From Nitrincola tibetensis (GTDB lineage: Bacteria > Pseudomonadota > Gammaproteobacteria > Pseudomonadales > Balneatricaceae), in contig NZ_QKRX01000007.1 of NCBI RefSeq assembly GCF_003284585.1, positions 1-64,000 on the forward strand: a DNA stretch of 64,000 bases, given 5' to 3'. Positions within the stretch are counted from its first letter, which is position 1, and each line of letters starts with the position of its first letter. Of the stretch, positions 49,948-59,111 are shown one piece after another. The notes beneath the pieces were generated by a model, which made no database searches, was not told the DNA's origin, and saw only the letters and a list, made by a program, of their open reading frames with translations. The position numbers and the translations under genes were made by a program.

Positions 49948-50151
49948 TCAGTAGTGAGGGGGGAGTTGATCAACAAATGGCTCTTCACCGACAGTCAACT
50001 CGTTCAGTCGGTTGTTTAGATGGATTAACGAGTGCGTCAGGCGTTCAATCTCTTTTTCTTGGCGAGCGATGATACTGCTGAGTTGGTCAATCGCATCTTC
50101 CTGGAAGGCCACTCGGCTTTCTAAATCCTGCATACGCGTCAGTTCGGACAT
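49948..50151 (-). CDS. slyX: SlyX family coiled-coil protein
   Basis: The 67-residue protein is almost wholly a predicted coiled coil (residues 5-50, LESRVAFQEDAIDQLSSII onward) followed by the SlyX-like C-terminal VDQLPPHY. No function is established. It is placed directly upstream of plsB. Confidence 0.9.
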   Translation of the reverse strand: MSELTRMQDLESRVAFQEDAIDQLSSIIARQEKEIERLTHSLIHLNNRLNELTVGEEPFVDQLPPHY

Positions 50152-50225
50152 GTTGATGTACCTGTCATTTGAGTGTCAATGATTTAATAAGGTTAGACCA
50201 TTATCTATATCATGATCATAACGCA

Positions 50226-50254
50226 TTGAAAAAAGGTGTAAACTACGATATACC
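50226..50254 (+). promoter_or_regulatory. Candidate promoter for the cold-shock-domain gene
   Basis: TTGAAA (50226-50231), 17-base spacer, TATACC (50249-50254). A transcript from here would have about a 100-base leader before ATG 50360, including the palindrome ACCTGCAGGT (50252-50261) and a CTGTT/AACAG pairing further down. Confidence 0.45.
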
Positions 50255-50359
50255 TGCAGGTTGTAATTCTGTTGTGCATGCCTTGTCGGGTAAAGCAACA
50301 GGTGTAGATGTGTATTGTATCTAAATTCTAAGTATTAAAAAGTGAAAGAGATAAGATAG

Positions 50360-50791
50360 ATGAGTGGTAATCAATTGATCAAAAATAGTATTGTGAGTGG
50401 TGTTGTTGCCGTTATTGTCGCGGTTGTGGTGAGCCTACTAGCAGATAATCTGTACCTAGTGTTGGCGATTACATTTGCTTTGGTGTTTGGTGCGGGTTTT
50501 ATTCAGGCGGGCTCATTGTCGAACGCATCCGCTGTACAAAATACGCTCGATGAAGATGACGACTTTATCAGTGAAGATGATGATCGAGAGGCTGGTGCGG
50601 TAAAGTGGTTTAATGCCTCAAAAGGATTTGGTTTTATTACACGGGATAATGGCGATGATGTATTTGTCCATTTTAGAAATATTCGTGGCAGAGGACATCG
50701 CTCATTGGCTGAAGGGCAAAAAGTTCGTTTTTATGTTCGTCAGAGTGATAAGGGCTTACAAGCGGAAGATGTATCGATTGTAAAAGTCTGA
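50360..50791 (+). CDS. Membrane-anchored cold-shock-domain protein
   Basis: This 143-residue protein joins two N-terminal membrane helices (about 8-28 and 30-50) to an acidic linker (62-77, [12 protein letters not shown]) and a C-terminal cold-shock domain (78-143) with [14 protein letters not shown] (RNP1-like) and VFVHF (RNP2-like). The aromatic residues for RNA binding are kept. The domain should face the cytoplasm, which would tether RNA binding to the inner membrane; this is inference. A strong terminator follows, so it is a single-gene unit. Soluble CspA proteins are half this length. Confidence 0.9.
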   Translation: MSGNQLIKNSIVSGVVAVIVAVVVSLLADNLYLVLAITFALVFGAGFIQAGSLSNASAVQNTLDEDDDFISEDDDREAGAVKWFNASKGFGFITRDNGDDVFVHFRNIRGRGHRSLAEGQKVRFYVRQSDKGLQAEDVSIVKV

Positions 50792-50797
50792 TTTTTT

Positions 50798-50840
50798 CAG
50801 GCAAAAAAAGCGAGATTTGGTTCTCGCTTTTTTTTGCCTG
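50798..50840. terminator. Strong bidirectional terminator
   Basis: An 18-bp stem from CAGGCAAAAAAAGCGAGA (50798-50815) and its complement (50822-50840), with a 6-base loop and T/A runs on both sides, ends the cold-shock gene and can also stop transcription from the M48 peptidase gene. Confidence 0.93.
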
Positions 50841-50869
50841 ATTTGATGGTAATAAGTGAGTTTATCGAT

Positions 50870-50902
50870 GTATCAGGGCTTGAAACTCTACTTGCCTGAT
50901 AC
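50870..50902 (-). other. Hairpin downstream of the M48 peptidase gene
   Basis: GTATCAGG (50870-50877) pairs with CCTGATAC (50895-50902) across a 17-base loop. It lacks a T run; it could help RNA stability before the terminator at 50798-50840. Confidence 0.4.
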
Positions 50903-50921
50903 GCTATTTCCGACGGCTCAA

Positions 50922-51722
50922 CTAAGGTTTTCGGCAGTTAGGACGCTGCCCACTGCGAATCGCTTGTTCGTAAACTTGTATCGCGCTTGGCATAGAGTTC
51001 TCTAACGATCGAATTCGATTATTAGGACCCGGGTGAGTGGACAGAAACTCGACTGGCGCAGCGCTCGCTTTTGCCGCCATGTTTTGCCAAAGATTGACAC
51101 TCTGGCGCGGATCAAAACCCGCACGCGCCATTAAATCCAGTCCGATGAGGTCCGCTTCGGTTTCGTGTTGCCGAGAAAAGGGTAAGAGAATGCCGACCTG
51201 AGTACCAATACCTAAAGCCGCCAATAGTTGATCATTGGGTTTGTCACGATTTGCAAGGATACCGGATAGCACGGCGACGCCCATCTGAGTGGCGAAATCA
51301 GCCGAAACACGTTCATTACCATGCTTGGCGACAACATGCGCAATTTCATGCCCAATAACAGCGGCCAATTGGTCTGGGGTTTCAGCTAAGTCGATCATAC
51401 CCTTATAAACGCCTATTTTTCCACCCGGTAGTGCAAATGCATTGGGCGTGGGTGAATCAAAGACTTCAACTTCCCAGCTTCCTTGAATATTGTTGGCGTG
51501 CAGCAACTGATTGGTAATGCATTGGACGTAATTGCGGGTCGAGGTGTGTTTTAGTACCTTTTCTTCCTGCTTTAATTGGTCAAAGCTCGCGCTGCCCATT
51601 TGTGCAAGTTGTTGCTCATTAAAGAGCGTAAATTGAGAGCGTCCAGTCGGCGACGTGGCGCAGGCAACCGTAAGGCTAAGTAAGCAGGTAATTGATGCCA
51701 CCTGAAAAAAGCGCTTAAGCAT
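50922..51722 (-). CDS. M48 family metallopeptidase lipoprotein
   Basis: This 266-residue zinc protease resembles LoiP/YcaL-type outer-membrane-associated M48 enzymes. It has a lipoprotein signal (lipobox LTVA-C21), the zinc motif HEIAH (H125, E126, H129) and a downstream glutamate ligand in ETEAD (E189). The frame is open six codons further, but ATG 51722 with GGAG upstream gives a normal lipoprotein signal. D is not at +2, so outer-membrane sorting is expected. The substrate is unknown; quality control of envelope proteins is likely. Confidence 0.92.
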   Translation of the reverse strand: MLKRFFQVASITCLLSLTVACATSPTGRSQFTLFNEQQLAQMGSASFDQLKQEEKVLKHTSTRNYVQCITNQLLHANNIQGSWEVEVFDSPTPNAFALPGGKIGVYKGMIDLAETPDQLAAVIGHEIAHVVAKHGNERVSADFATQMGVAVLSGILANRDKPNDQLLAALGIGTQVGILLPFSRQHETEADLIGLDLMARAGFDPRQSVNLWQNMAAKASAAPVEFLSTHPGPNNRIRSLENSMPSAIQVYEQAIRSGQRPNCRKP

Positions 51723-51879
51723 TTCATCACTCCAAATCAATATATGTCACTTAGTATAGCCTCACAAGCTGACTGGAAAATGAATGCGCTATATGCAGAA
51801 AAGGAGGCTATAGTCTTCGCGGGTTTTCATGAGTCTGAAGATTAAATTAATTGAGCTTTTTCAGTGTTTTGTTTGGCTG

Positions 51880-51888
51880 TGATACACT
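51880..51888 (+). promoter_or_regulatory. Candidate extended -10 promoter for trpGDC
   Basis: TGA followed by TACACT (51883-51888) is an extended -10; the -35 region is weak. The start would fall near 51895, giving a leader of about 73 bases with no Trp-rich reading frame. Confidence 0.4.
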
Positions 51889-51967
51889 TTGAGATACGCG
51901 TTTGAATACCCTTTGAGTTATAAAGCCAATCCTTAATATTCTTGTGTTTAGAAGAGGTCGCGACTGA

Positions 51968-52561
51968 ATGCTACTGATGATCGATAATTACGACAGCTTC
52001 ACTTGGAACTTAGTGCACTATTTTCGTGAGCTAGGTGAGCAAGTCGAGGTCTATCGTAATGATCAACTAACGCTGGCAGAGGCAGAGAGGCTTGAACCTG
52101 CGGCCTTAGTTATTTCTCCGGGGCCCTGTACCCCAGACCAAGCAGGGATTTCAATGCAAGCCATTCAACAGTTTGCAAGCAGAATTCCTGTGCTGGGAGT
52201 GTGTTTGGGGCATCAAAGTCTGGGCCAAGTGTTTGGTGCCAAAGTGCGAAGGGCTGCCAAGGTGATGCACGGTAAGACCTCTTTGGTTCATCATGAAGGT
52301 CAAGGGGTGTTTCAAGGCTTGAGTAATCCTCTTAGAGTGACACGCTATCACTCATTAGTTGTGGATCACAATAGTCTCCCTGATTGCTTTGAGGTGACGG
52401 CTTGGACGGCACATCAGGATGGTTCAGTTGATGAAATTATGGGAATCAGGCATATTCCATCCGGTGCCGAAGGTGTTCAGTTTCATCCTGAGTCCATTTT
52501 AACGGAACAGGGGCATGAGTTACTGGTCAACTTCCTTCGAAAGATAAAAAGCACTACTTAA
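51968..52561 (+). CDS. trpG: Anthranilate synthase glutamine amidotransferase subunit
   Basis: TrpG supplies ammonia to TrpE for anthranilate synthesis. The 197-residue class I amidotransferase has [22 protein letters not shown], the nucleophile C79 in [10 protein letters not shown], and FHPES near the C-terminus. trpE is not in this window. The protein could also serve folate synthesis as PabA, as dual-use enzymes are known, but its place before trpDC supports the tryptophan role. Confidence 0.95.
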   Translation: MLLMIDNYDSFTWNLVHYFRELGEQVEVYRNDQLTLAEAERLEPAALVISPGPCTPDQAGISMQAIQQFASRIPVLGVCLGHQSLGQVFGAKVRRAAKVMHGKTSLVHHEGQGVFQGLSNPLRVTRYHSLVVDHNSLPDCFEVTAWTAHQDGSVDEIMGIRHIPSGAEGVQFHPESILTEQGHELLVNFLRKIKSTT

Positions 52562-52583
52562 TACTTTTACGGAGATTTGATCC

Positions 52584-53630
52584 ATGAATATACAGCAGGC
52601 ACTGGCTAGGGTTGTTGAGCATTTAGATTTAAGTCGTGCTGAAATGGTAGATGTCATGCGTCAAGTCATGACCGGTCAGTGTACGGAATCTCAGATTACT
52701 GCGTTCTTGGTTGCGTTGAGGATGAAGAGTGAATCCATAGACGAGATTACCGGGGCTGCACAGGTGATGCGAGAGCTGGCTGTGCCAGTGATACCTACAA
52801 CAGAAAAGCGTTTAGTTGATATCGTCGGAACGGGCGGCGATGGTGCCAATCTTTTCAATATATCATCTGCCTCTGCTTTTGTTGCCGCAGCGGCAGGTGT
52901 AAAGGTCGCTAAACATGGAAATCGTGCCGTATCCTCTAGCAGCGGTAGTGCCGATGTGCTCGAGTCATCAGGGATTTTTTTAGGAATTACGCCTGATGAA
53001 GTTGCACAGTGCATTGATGAAGTGGGGGTCGGCTTTATGTTTGCACCTTCCCATCATGGTGCCATGAAACATGCCATAGGTGCCCGTAAATCTTTAGGTT
53101 TACGGACATTGTTTAATATTTTAGGTCCGATGACGAACCCGGCGGGTGTTAAGCATCAGGTGATCGGCGTCTTCAGCGAAAAGCTTTGTCGGCCGATGGC
53201 AGAAGTTATGCAGCAGTTAGGGGCTGAGCATATTTTAGTTGTGCATGCGGCAGATGGCTTGGATGAAATTAGTTTGGCAACGCATACGCATGTGGCTGAG
53301 CTTAGAGATGGACAAGTGACAGAATATTCAATTACACCTGAAGAATTAGGTGTTGAAAGTCAAAGCCTTATTGGCTTAGAAGTAAAGAGTGCGGCTGACT
53401 CTCTCCTCATTATACAGAATGCATTTTCTGGCGGAGCTGATAAGGTCTCAAGTAAAGCTAAAAGCATTGTTGCACTGAATGCAGGTGCAGCCATTTGGTT
53501 GGGTGGTGAAGCTGATTCTCATCAAGAAGGTGTCGTTAAAGCCTTTGAAATGATGGATCAAGGGCTAGCACTGAAAAAAATGACGGCGTTAGCTGAATTT
53601 AGTCAACAATTTAATAAGGGTGAGTCATGA
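52584..53630 (+). CDS. trpD: Anthranilate phosphoribosyltransferase
   Basis: TrpD adds the phosphoribosyl group to anthranilate. The 348-residue protein shows [35 protein letters not shown] and [17 protein letters not shown]. It lacks the fused TrpG domain found in E. coli. It is 22 bases after trpG and overlaps trpC by 4. Confidence 0.97.
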   Translation: MNIQQALARVVEHLDLSRAEMVDVMRQVMTGQCTESQITAFLVALRMKSESIDEITGAAQVMRELAVPVIPTTEKRLVDIVGTGGDGANLFNISSASAFVAAAAGVKVAKHGNRAVSSSSGSADVLESSGIFLGITPDEVAQCIDEVGVGFMFAPSHHGAMKHAIGARKSLGLRTLFNILGPMTNPAGVKHQVIGVFSEKLCRPMAEVMQQLGAEHILVVHAADGLDEISLATHTHVAELRDGQVTEYSITPEELGVESQSLIGLEVKSAADSLLIIQNAFSGGADKVSSKAKSIVALNAGAAIWLGGEADSHQEGVVKAFEMMDQGLALKKMTALAEFSQQFNKGES

Positions 53631-54436
53631 GCGATACGCCAACCATCTTAAAAAAAATCATAGCTCGTAAGTATGAAGAGGTTTCCGAACGCTCGGCTCA
53701 GGTCAGTATTGAAGCACTGAAGGCTAAAATAGAGGCGCAAAAAGGCACTGAGTTCGAGCCAAGAGGATTTGTTAAGGCGCTGGAGTCAGCGCTAGCCGAG
53801 GGTCGACCTGCCATTATTGCAGAAGCCAAAAAGGCCAGTCCATCCAAGGGGGTTATTCGGGAAAATTTCAATCCTGCCGACATCGCGGTCAGTTATGAAA
53901 AAGCAGGTGCCAGTTGTTTATCCGTATTAACCGATATTGACTATTTTCAAGGAGCTGACGAGTATCTCCTGCAAGCGAGAGGTGCATGTCAGTTACCTGT
54001 GATCCGTAAAGACTTTATTGTAGATCCCTATCAGATTTATGAAGCTAGAGTGTTGGGTGCAGATTGCATCTTGTTGATCGTCGCGGCGCTCACAGATGAG
54101 CAATTGCGTGATTTGTCAGCTTTAACGCATGCATTGGGAATGGACGTCTTAGTCGAAGTCCATGGTGCAGAAGAGTTGCAGCGAGCATTGCCTTTAAATA
54201 CGCGACTATTGGGTATTAATAATCGAGATTTGCATAGTTTTGAGGTCACGCTTGACAACACATTTAGTTTGCTGGAGCAGATACCAGCGGACCGTATTGT
54301 TGTGACTGAGAGCGGTATAGTGACACCTGAAGATGTGCGTTTGATGCGTTCGCACCAGGTTAATGCCTTTTTAGTGGGTGAGGCGTTTATGCGAGCAGAT
54401 GACCCCGGTCGAGAATTACAACGCCTTTTTGCATAA
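53627..54436 (+). CDS. trpC: Indole-3-glycerol phosphate synthase
   Basis: This TIM-barrel enzyme closes the indole ring. The 269 residues contain [67 protein letters not shown] and VTESGI. It is monofunctional: no TrpF domain is fused, unlike E. coli. Confidence 0.97.
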   Translation: MSDTPTILKKIIARKYEEVSERSAQVSIEALKAKIEAQKGTEFEPRGFVKALESALAEGRPAIIAEAKKASPSKGVIRENFNPADIAVSYEKAGASCLSVLTDIDYFQGADEYLLQARGACQLPVIRKDFIVDPYQIYEARVLGADCILLIVAALTDEQLRDLSALTHALGMDVLVEVHGAEELQRALPLNTRLLGINNRDLHSFEVTLDNTFSLLEQIPADRIVVTESGIVTPEDVRLMRSHQVNAFLVGEAFMRADDPGRELQRLFA

Positions 54437-54459
54437 GGTCTAAATTGGATGATTGAATT

Positions 54460-54864
54460 ATGAAAGCAAGCGTAAAATGGGATGGTGATCTTCGCTTCAA
54501 GGGCACCAGCGGCAGTGGGTTTGATGTCATGATTGACGCAGATCTGCAGCAAGGGCCTCGACCAATGGAGTTGATGTTACTCGGGTTGGGCGGCTGCACG
54601 AGTTTTGATGTAGTGAAAATACTGCAAAAATCACGGCAAGATGTGACGGATTGCGTTGCAGAAATTGAATCTGAACGTGCAGACACCGTGCCCGCTGTCT
54701 TTACCAAAATACATGTTCATTTTATTGTGACAGGTCGAGGCTTAAAAGAGTCTCATGTGAGCCGTGCTGTGACCTTATCTGCTGAACAGTATTGCTCGGC
54801 ATCCTTGATGCTGGAAAAGGGCGGCGTTGAGATTACGCATAGCTTTGAAATTCGTGAAGCTTGA
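54460..54864 (+). CDS. OsmC/YhfA family protein
   Basis: The 134-residue protein has the OsmC fold signature with both redox cysteines: C46 in LGLGGCTSFDVV and C112 in AEQYCSASLML. OsmC members reduce organic hydroperoxides; the YhfA subgroup, which this resembles by length, is poorly characterised. In Pseudomonas an OsmC-like gene also follows trpC, with vfr between; here no crp/vfr gene is present. Confidence 0.88.
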   Translation: MKASVKWDGDLRFKGTSGSGFDVMIDADLQQGPRPMELMLLGLGGCTSFDVVKILQKSRQDVTDCVAEIESERADTVPAVFTKIHVHFIVTGRGLKESHVSRAVTLSAEQYCSASLMLEKGGVEITHSFEIREA

Positions 54865-54884
54865 CAATATAGCCTGTTTTGCTG

Positions 54885-54913
54885 TTGTAAATAAAAACTT
54901 GACGGCGTAGAAT
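54885..54913 (+). promoter_or_regulatory. Candidate promoter for the rpsF operon
   Basis: TTGTAA (54885-54890), 17-base spacer, TAGAAT (54908-54913). The leader to the rpsF ATG would be about 80 bases, long enough for S6:S18 autoregulation, though I cannot fold the known leader motif with confidence. Confidence 0.5.
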
Positions 54914-54998
54914 ATGGCTCCGTTTTATTTTATTAACTCCTTGCTTTCGGTGACACAAAACGTGTGATCTGAGGGCTGTAAAACCGTAAGGAGCAACA

Positions 54999-55430
54999 AT
55001 GCGTCATTACGAAATCGTGTTTCTGGTTCACCCGAATCAGAGCGAGCAGGTTCCAGCAATGCTGGAGCGCTACAAAAATTTGATTGAAGGTGCTGAAGGC
55101 GCTATTCATCGTCTAGAAGATTGGGGCCGTCGTCAAATGGCTTACCCAATCAACAATGCTCATAAAGCACACTATGTTCTTATGAACATCGAATGCAACC
55201 AGGAAACCCTGGACGAGCTTGAAAGTCTTTTCCGTTACAACGATGCTGTTTTGCGTAGCATGATTATTCGTTGTAAAGAAGCGATCACTGAAATCTCTCC
55301 TATCAAAGCAGCAGAGTCTCGTGAAGAGCGTAAGCCACGTCGTGAAGACCGTGGTGATCGTCAGTCAAGAGATCATGACTCAAACGATATTGATGTCGAT
55401 GCTGATGAGCAGGAAACTGCTGAAGATTAA
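54999..55430 (+). CDS. rpsF: 30S ribosomal protein S6
   Basis: S6 binds S18 in the 30S platform. The 143-residue protein starts [22 protein letters not shown] and has [18 protein letters not shown]; the C-terminal tail from about 108 is charged, first basic, then Asp/Glu-rich (ending EQETAED). E. coli S6 has a comparable tail extended with glutamates by RimK. AAGGAG precedes the ATG. Confidence 0.98.
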   Translation: MRHYEIVFLVHPNQSEQVPAMLERYKNLIEGAEGAIHRLEDWGRRQMAYPINNAHKAHYVLMNIECNQETLDELESLFRYNDAVLRSMIIRCKEAITEISPIKAAESREERKPRREDRGDRQSRDHDSNDIDVDADEQETAED

Positions 55431-55453
55431 TTCCATTTTTTAGGAGAGTTAAC

Positions 55454-55681
55454 ATGGCCCGTTTTTTTCGTCGCCGTAAGTTTTGTCGCTTCACCGCTGA
55501 AGGTGTTTCACAAATCGATTATAAAGATTTAGAAACATTGAAAGCCTACATTACTGAAACTGGTAAAATTGTACCAAGTCGTATCACTGGCACTAAAGCT
55601 CGTTACCAGCGTCAGTTGGCAACAGCTATTAAGCGTGCGCGTTATATCGCGTTGCTGCCGTATACTGACGGTCACCAGTAG
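55454..55681 (+). CDS. rpsR: 30S ribosomal protein S18
   Basis: S18 is a 75-residue basic protein with RRRKFCRF near the N-terminus, [26 protein letters not shown] and [24 protein letters not shown] precedes the ATG. It lies 23 bases after rpsF. Confidence 0.98.
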   Translation: MARFFRRRKFCRFTAEGVSQIDYKDLETLKAYITETGKIVPSRITGTKARYQRQLATAIKRARYIALLPYTDGHQ

Positions 55682-55695
55682 AAAGGGTTCTCGCC

Positions 55696-56556
55696 ATGAT
55701 GCGTACCCTTGCAGATGTGATTATGAAGGGGCGCAATCAGGCAATCATGGTGGTTGTTATTGCTGCCATGCTGCCGTTGCTCTATTGGGTTAGCGCAGCA
55801 GCAGTCAGTCTGATCACTCTGAGAAGAGGTGTGTCAGATGCGTTAAAGATTTTAATCTGGGCATTACTGCCAGCTTTCGCATGGGTGCTTTCGGGTGATC
55901 CCAGTGCCGCTGTTGTTATCGTTAGCAGTTTTTTACTGGCAACGTTATTACGGACAACGGCAAGTTGGCAACAAGTATTAATAACGATAATACCCATCGG
56001 TATTTTAGTCAGTTATCTGCTTGAGTTAGGGTTAGGGTCTTTGCTGGATCAAATTGTTGAAGTAGCGAGTCAGCTCGTTACTCAACGAAGTGCAGCGAAT
56101 TCTGCATCTGCTTTAAATGGGTTTTCGGAAGACAATATACGAAATCTTATTTTGGGCGCCATTACGGCATTTCATGTTGCCGTCATGTTGGGATGTTTGA
56201 TGTTAGCGAGAAGCTGGCAAGCCGGATTGTATAATCCAGGTGGGTTTCAACAAGAGTTCCATTCACTACGATTGCCGATCGTATTCGCAGTGGTCTTGGT
56301 GATCCTTCTGGTTGCCGGAAATGCACTGCTGCCGAATATGAGTCGATGGTATGCTTTATTGTTGCTGCCTCTTCTCGTTGCTGGTATTGCTTTGATTCAT
56401 GGGGTGGTAGCAAAACGGTCACTTGGAAAGACATGGTTGGTAGTTTTATATCTATCGCTGGTCTTTATGGGTCCCTATGTAGTTACATTGCTGGTGATTC
56501 TCGCGTTGATCGATGCTTTATTGGATCTACGAGCACGAATCCCGGCTGGGAATTAA
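55696..56556 (+). CDS. DUF2232-like polytopic membrane protein
   Basis: This 286-residue protein has about eight hydrophobic segments and no catalytic motif that I recognise. A membrane protein of similar size lies between rpsR and rplI in Pseudomonas and relatives and is often assigned to DUF2232 (YybS-like). Function is unknown. Its embedding 14 bases after rpsR and just before rplI suggests cotranscription with ribosomal protein genes. Confidence 0.78.
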   Translation: MMRTLADVIMKGRNQAIMVVVIAAMLPLLYWVSAAAVSLITLRRGVSDALKILIWALLPAFAWVLSGDPSAAVVIVSSFLLATLLRTTASWQQVLITIIPIGILVSYLLELGLGSLLDQIVEVASQLVTQRSAANSASALNGFSEDNIRNLILGAITAFHVAVMLGCLMLARSWQAGLYNPGGFQQEFHSLRLPIVFAVVLVILLVAGNALLPNMSRWYALLLLPLLVAGIALIHGVVAKRSLGKTWLVVLYLSLVFMGPYVVTLLVILALIDALLDLRARIPAGN

Positions 56557-56595
56557 GACACTGCAACACTATTGCAGAAAAAAGAGGTTTACGAG

Positions 56596-57042
56596 ATGGA
56601 AGTTATTCTGCTCGAAAATATTGGTAAGCTCGGAAAGCTGGGCGACAAAATATCTGTAAAAAGCGGCTTTGGCCGTAACTACTTAGTTCCTCAAGGTAAA
56701 GCTGTTTCTGCTACTGCAGATAACATTGCACGCTTTGAAGAGCGTCGTGCTGAGCTTGAAGCGGCTTCTGCTGCTAAATTAGCAGCTGCGATCGATCGCG
56801 CTGAAAAATTGAATGAAATGGAATTGTCTGTTGTTACCAAAGCGGGTGATGAAGGCAAACTGTTCGGTTCAATCGGTACACGTGATATTGCTGATGCCAT
56901 TACTGGTGCAGGTATTGAAGTTTGCAAGAGCGAAGTTCGCTTGCCTTCTGGTACTATTCGCCACATCGGTGAGTTCAATATTGGTCTGCAATTGCACCCA
57001 GAAGTGAACGCATCTATTAAGTTGGTTGTTGTTGCTGAATAA
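56596..57042 (+). CDS. rplI: 50S ribosomal protein L9
   Basis: L9 has 148 residues with [36 protein letters not shown], the long central helix and the C-terminal [16 protein letters not shown] domain. The frame is open 8 codons upstream from TTG 56572, but ATG 56596 matches all L9 proteins and follows GAGG. Confidence 0.98.
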   Translation: MEVILLENIGKLGKLGDKISVKSGFGRNYLVPQGKAVSATADNIARFEERRAELEAASAAKLAAAIDRAEKLNEMELSVVTKAGDEGKLFGSIGTRDIADAITGAGIEVCKSEVRLPSGTIRHIGEFNIGLQLHPEVNASIKLVVVAE

Positions 57043-57067
57043 TTTCAGCGCATAAACACAACTCAAG

Positions 57068-57103
57068 CGTCGTGTAACTCTTAGAGTACACGACGTTTTT
57101 TTT
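57068..57103 (+). terminator. Intrinsic terminator after rplI
   Basis: CGTCGTGTAACTC (57068-57080) pairs with GAGTACACGACG (57084-57095), with one bulged base and a 3-base loop, followed by nine T residues. Confidence 0.94.
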
Positions 57104-57119
57104 TGCTTAACGCAAATGC

Positions 57120-57149
57120 TTGTCTGAGCAAGACACTAGTCGTTACAAT
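57120..57149 (+). promoter_or_regulatory. Candidate promoter for dnaB
   Basis: TTGTCT (57120-57125), 18-base spacer, TACAAT (57144-57149), about 47 bases before the dnaB ATG and after the rplI terminator. Confidence 0.5.
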
Positions 57150-57196
57150 GGCTTCCCTTCCAATGCTTCTCTTTCGATTCATATCAGGTATTTATT

Positions 57197-58582
57197 ATGG
57201 ACTATGCTGATCCTCAACAAGACATCGTTGACCAGATAAAAGCGCCCCCTTTCTCACTTGAGGCTGAGCAATCAGTGCTGGGTGGGCTTATGTTGGATAA
57301 TAATGCATGGGATACCGTGTCTGAGATTCTGGTGGATGGCCACTTTTATCGCTCAGAACATCGTATTGTATTTCGAACCATGCAAAAGCTGGTAGACGAC
57401 AGCCGTCCTATCGATGTTGTCACCCTATCGGAAGAGTTGGATCGTAATGATGATTTAGAGCGGGTAGGGGAGCTTGTTTACTTAGTTGAATTAGCTCGTA
57501 ACACACCGAGTGCTTCAAACATACGTGCTTACGCAGAAATCGTCCGAGATCGTGCATTACTGCGCCAGATGATCAACGTCGCCAATGAAATAGCTGAAAA
57601 TGCATTTTCACCTCAGGGACGTGGTTCAGATGAAATCCTGAACGAAGCTGAGCAGAAAATCTTTCAAATCGCAGAGAATCGTCCAAATCAGGGCGGACCT
57701 GAGCCGATCAACCCGCTTTTAAAACGGGCGGTTGAGCGAATTGACCATCTGTTTAATAATGCCGATGCCCTCACTGGTGTCACGACAGGTTTTGATGACC
57801 TAGATACAAAAACAGGAGGTCTGCAGCCTTCAGACCTAATCATTGTCGCTGCACGTCCTTCTATGGGAAAAACCACCTTTGCCATGAACTTGGTTGAGAA
57901 TGCTCTGATGGGATCTCAGCGTCCTGTATTGGTGTTCAGCTTAGAGATGCCATCAGATCAGTTGGTTACGCGTATGTTATCGTCATTGGGTAAAATTGAC
58001 CAAACCCGTGTTAGAAACGGTCAGCTTATAGAAGAGGATTGGCCAAAGCTAACGGCGGCCGTCAATATGCTCAAGGGAAAGCCATTGTTTATCGACGACA
58101 CGGCAGGTATCAGCCCAAATGAAATGCGCAGCCGAGCAAGACGTATTGTCCGAGAACATGGTGATTTGGCGTTAATCATGGTCGACTATTTGCAGTTGAT
58201 GCAGTTGAAGACGGGCAAAACAGAAGGGCGTACCGCTGAAATTTCAGAAATTTCTCGATCTCTAAAGGCATTGGCCAAAGAAATGCAGTGCCCGGTTGTT
58301 GCCTTGTCACAGCTTAACCGAAGTCTTGAGAATCGTCCGAATAAGCGTCCAGTGAACTCGGATCTAAGGGAGTCTGGAGCGATTGAGCAGGACGCCGATG
58401 TCATCATGTTTATCTACCGAGACGAAGTGTATAACGAAGACAGCCCAGAAAAAGGGGTTGCAGAAATCATCATAGGTAAGCAGCGTAATGGCCCGATAGG
58501 CACATCACGCTTGGCCTTTATTGGTAAATACACACGCTTCGAAAACTTATCGCATATTCATTACGACTATCCCGAAGACTAA
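57197..58582 (+). CDS. dnaB: Replicative DNA helicase
   Basis: DnaB unwinds the replication fork. In 461 residues it shows the N-terminal primase-interacting domain (PPFSLEAEQSVLGGLMLD), a linker, and the RecA-like domain with Walker A ARPSMGKTTFA, FSLEMPSDQLVTRML, MVDYLQLM, ALSQLNRSLENR and the arginine-finger region. No intein is present. Its end overlaps the convergent thioesterase gene by 4 bases. Confidence 0.98.
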   Translation: MDYADPQQDIVDQIKAPPFSLEAEQSVLGGLMLDNNAWDTVSEILVDGHFYRSEHRIVFRTMQKLVDDSRPIDVVTLSEELDRNDDLERVGELVYLVELARNTPSASNIRAYAEIVRDRALLRQMINVANEIAENAFSPQGRGSDEILNEAEQKIFQIAENRPNQGGPEPINPLLKRAVERIDHLFNNADALTGVTTGFDDLDTKTGGLQPSDLIIVAARPSMGKTTFAMNLVENALMGSQRPVLVFSLEMPSDQLVTRMLSSLGKIDQTRVRNGQLIEEDWPKLTAAVNMLKGKPLFIDDTAGISPNEMRSRARRIVREHGDLALIMVDYLQLMQLKTGKTEGRTAEISEISRSLKALAKEMQCPVVALSQLNRSLENRPNKRPVNSDLRESGAIEQDADVIMFIYRDEVYNEDSPEKGVAEIIIGKQRNGPIGTSRLAFIGKYTRFENLSHIHYDYPED

Positions 58583-59019
58583 GATTTACCGGCATCCTTT
58601 AAGACTCTATCTTTAAAAGCATCGGGTAAAAGTGATACTTTTCGGGCAGTGTAGTCAAAAAAGACGACACCTGTTTTTGCGTGAGCGATTTCAACGGCTG
58701 TTTTGCGATTGGTCAGTAAATAATAAAAATCGCATCCGTATTTGTTGAAGTCGCCCACCGAAATATCCACTTGGATGACATCTCTATGGAAGCCCTCTGC
58801 TTTATAAATGATCGCAGAGTCCGTTAGGATAAGTCCCAGTCCTTCGATATCAAGTTCGCCGTAACCCAGTTGATTGAGAAAGCGAATGCGGGATTCGTGA
58901 ATGATTGAGAGAAGTGCATCATTGCTTAAATGCCCGCCATAATTAATGTCACTGATTCGAATCGGTATTTCAGTGCTAAATAGGTAGTTATCTGGCATGT
59001 CGATTTTGATGCGTGGCAT
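58579..59019 (-). CDS. Acyl-CoA thioesterase, 4HBT hotdog family
   Basis: The 146-residue hotdog-fold protein has the family block IRISDINYGGHLSNDALLSIIHESRIRFL; the D-x-N-x-x-G-H-L motif indicates 4-hydroxybenzoyl-CoA thioesterase-like enzymes of the YbgC/FcbC type. Substrate is unknown. It lies downstream of bioA on the same strand with a 92-base gap and ends inside dnaB by 4 bases. Confidence 0.85.
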   Translation of the reverse strand: MPRIKIDMPDNYLFSTEIPIRISDINYGGHLSNDALLSIIHESRIRFLNQLGYGELDIEGLGLILTDSAIIYKAEGFHRDVIQVDISVGDFNKYGCDFYYLLTNRKTAVEIAHAKTGVVFFDYTARKVSLLPDAFKDRVLKDAGKS

Positions 59020-59111
59020 GATTGTTCTTCCTTAGTCATGTGATATTTCTGACGCAATTTTAATCTATCTATATCATAAAAGTGCTTTGTAACAAGTCAA
59101 TCTGAACGAGA

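Noticed and set aside
51780-51882. Two tiny reading frames (51780-51845 and 51829-51882) upstream of trpG, considered as a Trp leader peptide.
   Set aside because: One has no Trp codon and the other only one; neither has a well-spaced ribosome binding site, and both end before the predicted transcript start. The AAGGAGG at 51801-51807 has no start codon at proper distance.
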